This document shows, in pieces, positions 1 to 4,706 of a stretch of DNA of 5,764 nt. Source of the stretch: Porticoccaceae bacterium (GTDB lineage Bacteria > Pseudomonadota > Gammaproteobacteria > Pseudomonadales > Porticoccaceae). The notes under the pieces were generated by a model. It was not told where the DNA came from. It was given only the letters and a program-made list of their open reading frames with translations, and did not search any database. The stretch covers positions 14,934 to 20,697 of the forward strand of contig DLXZ01000195.1 in assembly GCA_003448675.1 (NCBI GenBank). The letters run 5' to 3'. The position numbers were made by a program, and so were the translations under genes. Positions within the stretch are counted from its first letter, which is position 1. The number at the start of each line of letters is the position of its first letter.

Positions 1-21
1 CACAGCCCGGAACGCCGCTAC

Positions 22-375
22 TTAGATGTCGTCACGGCCAGGACCCAACAAGGGACACAGAAAATACGCGTCCTCCTCATCCATTTCACCATTCTCATTT
101 CCATCCACCCACCATCGGCCACCCAGATAACCGACGTCACCGGGACCATATTCCGTTGCCAGACCGCTGGGGCCTTCTCCGGGGAATAACTGCTGGAAAC
201 GCCCTTTGGCGGGCAGGTCGGCCAGCACAATAGAATCGTAAAATTTGTCCTGGGCTATCACATAGACAACCGGACCCGTACTTCGACCGGTTTCCCGCTC
301 CTTGGCCAAGGCGGTTTGATGGAAGGCAATAGCACCGATCATTGCGGTTAATACAAACAGACTTTTCACTTTCAT
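22..375 (-). CDS. Small secreted protein with one EF-hand-like calcium loop
   Basis: Hypothetical protein of 117 residues. Residues 1-24 form a signal peptide: basic start MKVK, a hydrophobic core, and an A-L-A cleavage site before K25. The mature part of about 93 residues contains a D-x-N-x-N-G-x-x-D-x-x-D loop at residues 91-102 (D91, N93, N95, G96, D99, D102), which matches the 12-residue EF-hand/dockerin calcium loop. It lies between a GGRWW stretch and a conserved-looking tail FLCPLLGPGR with a single cysteine, C107. I know of no function; periplasmic or extracellular calcium binding is inference from the loop alone. The reading frame stays open to 432 and offers an ATG there, but the ATG at 375 is preferred because it has an AAGGAG ribosome-binding site 7 nt upstream and gives a clean signal peptide. 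It appears to be monocistronic. Confidence 0.8.
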   Translation of the reverse strand: MKVKSLFVLTAMIGAIAFHQTALAKERETGRSTGPVVYVIAQDKFYDSIVLADLPAKGRFQQLFPGEGPSGLATEYGPGDVGYLGGRWWVDGNENGEMDEEDAYFLCPLLGPGRDDI

Positions 376-594
376 GGCGAAACTCCTTTTGAGCTTTGTA
401 ATGGCCCAAAAAGAATAAGAGGTAGTGTTCACGCCCCTATCCCCGAAAGATCACTTTTTTGTCACAGCAACAATATGCTTTACACCGAGTATTAAGCGCA
501 GCAGCACGGCTTTGATAGCGAAAGGCATACCCTTGGGATAGGCAGGTAAAGGCAGGGTGGACGCCGCTGGGTTAAAGTGGGCGCTGATTCGAGC
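376..594. other. Intergenic region, no convincing gene
   Basis: This stretch lies between the DUF445 gene and the small secreted protein. On the minus strand a weak promoter-like pair can be proposed (GTGACA at 461-466 with GATAGG 18 nt further on), but the -10 matches only 3 of 6 positions. A 25-codon frame at 528-451 is open and hydrophobic but lacks a properly spaced RBS. I see no intrinsic terminator with a T-tract after the DUF445 stop codon. The promoter of the small secreted protein must be here, but I cannot place it with confidence. Confidence 0.4.
383..388 (-). promoter_or_regulatory. RBS fixing the start of the small secreted protein
   Basis: Read on the minus strand this is AAGGAG, a near-perfect Shine-Dalgarno sequence 7 nt before the ATG at 375. 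It argues against the upstream in-frame ATG at 432, which would add 19 residues ahead of the signal peptide. Confidence 0.75.
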
Positions 595-1182
595 CTAGGC
601 AATCACCAACACCTGGAACACCACGACCTGTACCAGACCGATCATAAAACCCAGCAGCGCACCAAACCAGGTGATGTGTCGAAACTGTTTGCGGGAAAAG
701 CCCATTACCAATGCTTCCAGAGTCGCGACATCAAGGTTGTCGATTTTTTCTTTTATGCGCGCCTTAATGTCATCGCTGTTCTCACCCAGCTCTTCGGCCA
801 GCTTGCCCAGCTCATCAAGCATCTGGGCGCTGGCCATGGTGCTGGCCATGCCGAGCATAGCCTCATTAACATTTAGCAGACCACCGACCTGGGCGATCAT
901 GTCTTTTATTTTGCTGGATATTTTGTCCTTAACCTGATCATTTAAAAACAGCTTGCCGAGATCTTCACCATTAAAAACGTGAGCGACGAAGGTATCGGCA
1001 ATGGCTTCGGCAATATGGTGACGCTCCCGGGGAATCAGCCCCGGCGTAAAAGGCACGCGTAGCGAACCGATATAGCGCGCACCATAGGGCCGAAATAGCA
1101 TACGTATTGCTACATCATTGGTCACCGCACCGATAAGGGCGCCGATAATGGGGGGAAGAATAAAGGCTAGCCAGTTTTCCAT
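595..1182 (-). CDS. DUF445 family membrane protein, short form
   Basis: A 195-residue protein of the DUF445 (PF04286) family, function unknown. The N-terminal family signature is clear: a hydrophobic helix at about residues 5-25 running into GAVTNDVAIRMLFRPYG, then PFTPGLIPRER at 44-54. The middle (about 55-160) is soluble, helix-rich and charged. The C-terminus has the typical RHITWFGALLGFMIGLVQ segment and a second membrane helix (about 172-194). The protein thus seems anchored at both ends with a helical domain between. Family members such as Bacillus YheB are about twice as long; I recall the short form as common in gammaproteobacteria, so this is probably complete rather than truncated. 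The ATG at 1182 begins just before the first family helix, although no clear Shine-Dalgarno sequence precedes it. It starts 22 nt after the stop codon of the possible gene remnant at 1205. Confidence 0.88.
   Translation of the reverse strand: MENWLAFILPPIIGALIGAVTNDVAIRMLFRPYGARYIGSLRVPFTPGLIPRERHHIAEAIADTFVAHVFNGEDLGKLFLNDQVKDKISSKIKDMIAQVGGLLNVNEAMLGMASTMASAQMLDELGKLAEELGENSDDIKARIKEKIDNLDVATLEALVMGFSRKQFRHITWFGALLGFMIGLVQVVVFQVLVIA
829..850. repeat. Short 12-nt-period direct repeat inside the DUF445 gene
   Basis: GCTGGCCATG occurs at 829-838 and again at 841-850, in frame. It encodes the repeated Met-Ala-Ser steps of GMASTMASAQ at about residues 111-120. It is most likely an ordinary codon-level duplication in a helical segment. 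Confidence 0.5.
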
Positions 1183-1204
1183 CGTCTATATTGCCAGGTA
1201 GTCA

Positions 1205-1306
1205 TTAGCGACTTAAGCGAGCAGCGATCCGTTTACCCAACTCGGCCCCCTGCCCTCGCCCATAGCCGCCTTTTTCGATAAAAATCGCGACGACCGTCGC
1301 TTCAGT
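1205..1306 (-). pseudogene. Possible 3' remnant of a lost gene
   Basis: Between the methyltransferase stop (1302) and the DUF445 start (1182) the minus strand is open in the +1 frame relative to the methyltransferase. The frame runs from 1375 to a TAA at 1205-1207 and has no ATG. Its last 33 residues, starting about where the methyltransferase ends, read TEATVVAIFIEKGGYG and then GAELGKRIAARLSR. A beta-strand of the type VVAIFIE, a Gly-Gly turn and a closing amphipathic helix resemble the C-terminal end of penicillin-binding-protein or beta-lactamase-fold proteins (compare ENGG...AAPIA in PBP2-like enzymes). This is impression-level similarity. It may be a decayed gene fragment left when the neighbouring gene arrived, or a chance open frame. 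No start codon or RBS supports translation. Confidence 0.22.
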
Positions 1307-2063
1307 TCGCGGGTTTACGGTAAAGATGCACAAAGCGGCTGGTTTTACCCTGAATCGCCGGCTCAAATACTGAACTTAATAAATCGTCATTGGGGTTATT
1401 CAGAAAATCGGCCGCTTTCTCAAATATAAAACCCGCTGCTTCGAGCCCCTGCCTCACCAACGCTGGGTCTATGCGGTGCACATTGTTACCGCTTTCCGGC
1501 GGTGCACCAGTCCTGGCGCGATGATCCACCACCAGCAGGGTAGCATTCGGTTTTAAAGCGCGATAAATATTGGCGAGAAACTTATCTTTATCAATGGCGG
1601 GCCAGCCTTCCGCCTGGTAGTAAATATCGTGGTAGGCTAGCACCAGGAACGCCGCATCGGCCACATCAGCGCCAACATCGAGGTCATTGGCCTCCTGAAC
1701 CACCTGCTGGACGTTGGCCAGGCGTTGTTCTCCGTAACGAACCTTGAGTTCGTCACCGACATAACTCATGTAGGTACTGTTGTTGTGGGCAATGACCTTG
1801 CCTTCATCACCCACAAAGCGGCTTAGTATTTCCGTGTAGTAACCGCCACCGGAAAACAGATCCACCACCGTCTGCCCAGCTTTAATGCCGGAGAACTCAA
1901 ACACCTGGCCAGGCTTTCGCCCCTCATCGCGCGCCCGATCGGCCTCGCTGCGATCCGTATGGGCAAGTGCGGCGTTAATTTCCGGAGCCAGAGTTTGCGC
2001 CAGACTTAGCGAACACAAGCCTGACAACAAAGTAAACAACAAAATCACCCTGTTGGCTTTCAT
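1302..2063 (-). CDS. Exported class I SAM-dependent methyltransferase-like protein
   Basis: A 253-residue protein of the COG4798 'predicted methyltransferase' type. Residues 1-22 look like a Sec signal peptide: MKANR, hydrophobic core, then S-L-A before Q23. A cysteine at 17 does not sit in a lipobox, since Leu precedes it. The mature protein has a Rossmann methyltransferase fold: motif I is VVDLFSGGGYYTE (D68, G72-G74), a middle strand reads AAFLVLAYHDIYY (about 138-149), then RALKPNATLLVVDHRA (169-183), HRIDP (196-200) and a final strand RFVHLYRKP. SAM binding follows from motif I; the substrate is unknown. Export is unusual for an enzyme needing cytoplasmic SAM. AGAGGA lies 6 nt before the ATG. 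The gene follows can by 76 nt and may be partly cotranscribed with it or use its own weak promoter. Confidence 0.85.
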   Translation of the reverse strand: MKANRVILLFTLLSGLCSLSLAQTLAPEINAALAHTDRSEADRARDEGRKPGQVFEFSGIKAGQTVVDLFSGGGYYTEILSRFVGDEGKVIAHNNSTYMSYVGDELKVRYGEQRLANVQQVVQEANDLDVGADVADAAFLVLAYHDIYYQAEGWPAIDKDKFLANIYRALKPNATLLVVDHRARTGAPPESGNNVHRIDPALVRQGLEAAGFIFEKAADFLNNPNDDLLSSVFEPAIQGKTSRFVHLYRKPAN

Positions 2064-2069
2064 GCTTTT

Positions 2070-2075
2070 TCCTCT
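2070..2075 (-). promoter_or_regulatory. RBS of the methyltransferase gene
   Basis: Minus-strand AGAGGA with a 6-nt spacer to the ATG at 2063. It supports this start and therefore the presence of the signal peptide in the translated product. Confidence 0.65.
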
Positions 2076-2105
2076 ATTTTTATAGTGTTTAGTTTACTTT
2101 TCTCG

Positions 2106-2111
2106 ATTTTA
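2106..2111 (-). promoter_or_regulatory. Candidate -10 element before the methyltransferase gene
   Basis: The minus strand reads TAAAAT, 5 of 6 matches to TATAAT, which would place a transcript start near 2099 and give a leader of about 35 nt. No good -35 hexamer sits 16-18 nt upstream, so the site is weak or activator-dependent. A TATAAA at 2079-2084 is too close to the start codon to be useful. Confidence 0.25.
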
Positions 2112-2139
2112 GCATCCGGCTAACGCAAGACTAAAAACC

Positions 2140-2739
2140 CTATAGACCGGACGCAGTAACACCCAGATCTTTAATCAGACCATCGCCGATAGAGTAAATC
2201 CAGCCGTGAACCGATAACGTCTGTCCAGCGCGCCAGGCTTGCTGGACGATGGTAGTGCTGCATACATTCATCACCTGTTCCATCACATTGCGCTCGCATA
2301 GCCGGTTGAGTTTTTCCTCGTCACTGGCGCATTGTTCAATTTCGTCGGCGTGATAACGCTGCACATCGCGAATATGACGCAACCAGTTGTCGATAAGACC
2401 GTGCTCCTGGTTTTCCAGCGCGGCTTTTACACCGCCGCAACCGTAGTGGCCACAGACGATTATATGTTTGACCTTAAGCACTTCCACCGCGTACTGAACC
2501 ACGGACAGGCAATTAAGGTCGGTATGCACCACCACGTTGGCAATGTTGCGATGGACGAATATCTCCCCTGGTGCCAGACTGACAATCTGGGTCGCGGGAA
2601 CACGGCTATCCGAACAACCAATCCACAGGTACTCAGGGCTTTGCTGGCGTGAAAGCTGGTTGAAAAAATCCGGTTCTTCACGGCTAACGGATTGCGCCCA
2701 TTGGCGGTTATTGTCCAAGAGATGCTGCAGGCTACTCAA
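2140..2739 (-). CDS. can: Beta-class carbonic anhydrase (Can type)
   Basis: A cytoplasmic zinc enzyme that interconverts CO2 and bicarbonate, supplying bicarbonate to carboxylases. The 199-residue product aligns without gaps to the start of E. coli Can. Zinc ligands are C42, D44 (with R46, in IGCSDSRVPA), H98 and C101 (in CGHYGCGG). W39, R64 and Y83, which form the non-catalytic bicarbonate site of allosteric type II beta-carbonic anhydrases, are all present at the same numbers as in E. coli and Haemophilus. HTDLNCLSVVQYAV and NVMEQV are also family-typical. The protein stops at VTASGL, about 21 residues short of E. coli Can, losing only the C-terminal tail. The start is TTG at 2739: no in-frame ATG exists nearby, GGGAG lies 9 nt upstream, and the N-terminus then aligns with that of E. 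coli Can. A consensus-like promoter lies about 110 nt upstream. Confidence 0.96.
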   Translation of the reverse strand: MSSLQHLLDNNRQWAQSVSREEPDFFNQLSRQQSPEYLWIGCSDSRVPATQIVSLAPGEIFVHRNIANVVVHTDLNCLSVVQYAVEVLKVKHIIVCGHYGCGGVKAALENQEHGLIDNWLRHIRDVQRYHADEIEQCASDEEKLNRLCERNVMEQVMNVCSTTIVQQAWRAGQTLSVHGWIYSIGDGLIKDLGVTASGL

Positions 2740-2748
2740 AACTAATGA

Positions 2749-2753
2749 CTCCC
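2749..2753 (-). promoter_or_regulatory. RBS supporting a TTG start for can
   Basis: Minus-strand GGGAG with a 9-nt spacer to the TTG at 2739. The in-frame sequence upstream runs to a TGA without any ATG, GTG or TTG, so this site decides the start. Confidence 0.7.
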
Positions 2754-2766
2754 GATGACGGATTAG

Positions 2767-2786
2767 GTTGAACCAGTGATTTCAAC
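2767..2786 (-). repeat. Inverted repeat (small hairpin) in the can leader
   Basis: The arms GTTGAA and TTCAAC (2767-2772 and 2781-2786) are perfectly complementary around an 8-nt loop. The hairpin would sit in the untranslated leader, 13 nt upstream of the GGGAG ribosome-binding site. The stem is only 6 bp and fairly A+T-rich, so on its own it would be marginally stable. There is no T-tract, so it is not an intrinsic terminator. Confidence 0.35.
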
Positions 2787-2848
2787 GCCCTGCCCTTGCC
2801 CGACCAATACGTTATCGAGGCGAGCATGAAGCGAGCGAGACCCGGGCA

Positions 2849-2878
2849 ATTATACCGCTTGTAATGTTTTCAGTTGAA
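2849..2878 (-). promoter_or_regulatory. Sigma70-type promoter for can
   Basis: Read on the minus strand there is a perfect -10 TATAAT (2849-2854). The best -35 candidate is TTCAAC (2873-2878), with an 18-nt spacer and 3 of 6 consensus matches. Transcription would start near 2842 and give a leader of about 100 nt before the TTG start of can. This separates can from the phosphatase/kinase gene upstream. The -10 is convincing; the weak -35 suggests moderate strength or activator help. Confidence 0.55.
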
Positions 2879-2961
2879 CACTAGTGGGGGAGTTTAAGAA
2901 CACTATTGACCGCTAGCCAATCGCCTTGCGAACGTCCGCTATGCCAAACCGGAGAGCCACA

Positions 2962-4674
2962 TCAAAATACCAGCTTCGCGACAAGCAGGACGTTTAGGAA
3001 AAGCGCTGTTACCGCCAGGCCACGCCAGAAAGCAAGCGGGTTACGCACCAGCAGGGGTTCATGCTTTTCCCTCAAAAACTCGGGATTGGGATTACTCAGA
3101 TCGTGAACAAACTCCGAAAGTTCACCGTAACGGCGCTCTGGGTTCTTGCGCAGGGCTTTTTCCAGCGCGCCATCCACCCATATCGGCAGATCGGGAACCC
3201 AACGACGCGCCGGTGTATAACCAAGCGTATGGATAGAGCTCTCGTCGTACTTTTCCCCGAAAGGTAATTTGCCGGTCAGCATTTCATAGCTGATCACACC
3301 CAGGGAAAAGATATCGGAGCGCGGCGAACAGGGGTGACCCAGCAGGTATTCCGGCGCCGTATAATTCTTGGTGCCGAGCAGGGTCAGGCGCTCCAGTGGG
3401 CTTGAAATTTCCTCCACGCCGGCAATTTTGGTGGAACCGAAGTCGATAATCTTCACCGTGCCCTGGTTGTCAATCATGACATTTTCCGGTTTCAGGTCCT
3501 GATGAATCATTTCCAGTTTGTGAAAAGCCAGCAGACCGCGGGACAGCTGTTGAATGATCTCTCTCGTCTCGTTGAGGTCGGACTCGGGATGATCATGCAT
3601 CCATGAACGCAAGGTGATACCTTCTATGTACTCGGAAACGTAATACAGAAAGCGCCGGGGACGCTGTTGCTCTATCACTTTCAATACATGATTGCTGCTC
3701 AGACGATTGCCCACCCACTCTTCATGCATGAATAAATCGAGATAGGTGGGATCGTCCTCAAAATTGACCGAAGGCGTTTTAAGCACCACCTGCGAGCCGG
3801 TATCCGTATCCTCGGCCAGGTAGACCTGAGTGCGCTTGCTGGCGTGAATTTCTCGTAGCACCCGATAGCCGTCCAGTATCATCCCGGCGCTCAAGGGTGG
3901 TGGAAATGGCAACTCAGTAAGTTTTTGGTAAAAAGCCTCATCCCCCAGCCCCGGCAAGTCATCGATGCGCAGAATCTGACAACTGACGTTGTCGTCGCTG
4001 CCGTTTTCCAGGGCCAGGCGGGTGATTTCCCGTGCAGCTCTATCGAGGTTATCTCGATGGCTATCAATCAGCTGGCGCATCACTTCATCGGAGACGAACT
4101 CGTAAACCCCGTCGGTGGTCTGAAGAAAAATATCGCCGATCTGGACCGGCAATTTTCGATAATCGATATCGAGGCGTAGATCGATACCCAAAGCGCGGGT
4201 CAGATAGTTCTTCTCCCCCGACACCCAGACTCTGTGATCCTGGGTTAACAGTTCGAATTCCCGGTCATTGAGACGGTAAATGCGCGTATCGCCAATATGG
4301 AACAGGTGGGCCGTTGAGGATTTGATCACCAGGGCGCTAAGGGTGGTCGCCAATCCACGGTGACTGTTATGAGTGACCTGCTGACCCTGTCCGTAAAGCC
4401 AGCGGTTGGTGGCCAGCAGCACTTTTTCGACCGAACTTTTAACCGTCCAGGAATCTGGCGTGCAGTAATAGTCGCTAAGCAGGCTCTTGGCGCTGGTTTC
4501 GCTCGCTACCTTGCCCTGTGCGCAGCCACTGACGCCATCGGCAATGACCGCGACGATGCCCTTGTACTGAATCGCCGTGTCTTCGGGAACCAGAACACCA
4601 AAACTGTCCTGATTCTCCTCCTTAACACCGCGATCCGAATATTGGCCAACGGTAATCAAATCCTGAACTCCCAT
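2962..4674 (-). CDS. Bifunctional PP2C phosphatase / Ser-Thr kinase, membrane-anchored
   Basis: A 570-residue fusion protein. Residues about 5-240 are a PP2C-type Ser/Thr phosphatase with the expected metal aspartates: D23 (DRG..ENQDSF), D46 (ADGVSG), D188 (TTDGVYEF) and D228 (GSDDNVS), plus GDTRIYRL at 128-135. Residues about 268-525 are a Hanks-type kinase: VVLK with K299, an EE pair at 318-319, HQDLKPEN (D393, K395, N398), DFG at 411-413, APE at 440-442, SDIFSLGV with D454, and R515. The glycine-rich loop is degenerate and HRD is HQD, so this is a non-RD kinase. Residues about 548-569 form a single C-terminal membrane helix that would leave both domains in the cytoplasm. The gene lies 32 nt after a nitrate transporter gene, has no clear RBS and may depend on transcription and translation of that gene. 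A role in controlling nitrate uptake or assimilation is inferred from context; a similar pair occurs in Pseudomonas (PA1782-PA1783, from memory). Confidence 0.93.
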   Translation of the reverse strand: MGVQDLITVGQYSDRGVKEENQDSFGVLVPEDTAIQYKGIVAVIADGVSGCAQGKVASETSAKSLLSDYYCTPDSWTVKSSVEKVLLATNRWLYGQGQQVTHNSHRGLATTLSALVIKSSTAHLFHIGDTRIYRLNDREFELLTQDHRVWVSGEKNYLTRALGIDLRLDIDYRKLPVQIGDIFLQTTDGVYEFVSDEVMRQLIDSHRDNLDRAAREITRLALENGSDDNVSCQILRIDDLPGLGDEAFYQKLTELPFPPPLSAGMILDGYRVLREIHASKRTQVYLAEDTDTGSQVVLKTPSVNFEDDPTYLDLFMHEEWVGNRLSSNHVLKVIEQQRPRRFLYYVSEYIEGITLRSWMHDHPESDLNETREIIQQLSRGLLAFHKLEMIHQDLKPENVMIDNQGTVKIIDFGSTKIAGVEEISSPLERLTLLGTKNYTAPEYLLGHPCSPRSDIFSLGVISYEMLTGKLPFGEKYDESSIHTLGYTPARRWVPDLPIWVDGALEKALRKNPERRYGELSEFVHDLSNPNPEFLREKHEPLLVRNPLAFWRGLAVTALFLNVLLVAKLVF

Positions 4675-4706
4675 GGCGGCAGTGTAGCGTCAAGACAACA
4701 GTGGAC

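Noticed and set aside
376..432. Extended start of the small secreted protein at the ATG at 432.
   Set aside because: The added 19 residues would bury the signal peptide, and the strong AAGGAG site belongs to the ATG at 375.
451..528. A 25-codon minus-strand frame (MPFAIKAVLLRL...) in the intergenic region after DUF445, in the same frame as the DUF445 stop codon.
   Set aside because: The only SD-like sequence (AAGGG) is almost touching the ATG, the peptide is short and merely hydrophobic, and no known family comes to mind. It could be a decayed C-terminal extension, but nothing supports translation.
2106..2125. Inverted repeat TTAGC-ATCCG-GCTAA between can and the methyltransferase gene, considered as a terminator for can.
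   Set aside because: The stem is only 5 bp and not followed by a T-tract on either strand.
2332..2758. Plus-strand open frames opposite can (2332-2652 and 2537-2758).
   Set aside because: They are antisense to a clearly conserved gene, lack RBS and family features, and reflect codon bias of the real gene.
2894..2961. Possible sigma54-type element (TGGCAT...) downstream of the kinase gene, considered because of the nitrate context.
   Set aside because: The second half (TTGCA-like) is absent at the required spacing.
4675..4706. Gap between transporter and kinase genes considered as a site for an internal promoter or terminator.
   Set aside because: Only 32 nt, with no hairpin, T-tract or complete promoter; cotranscription is the simpler reading.
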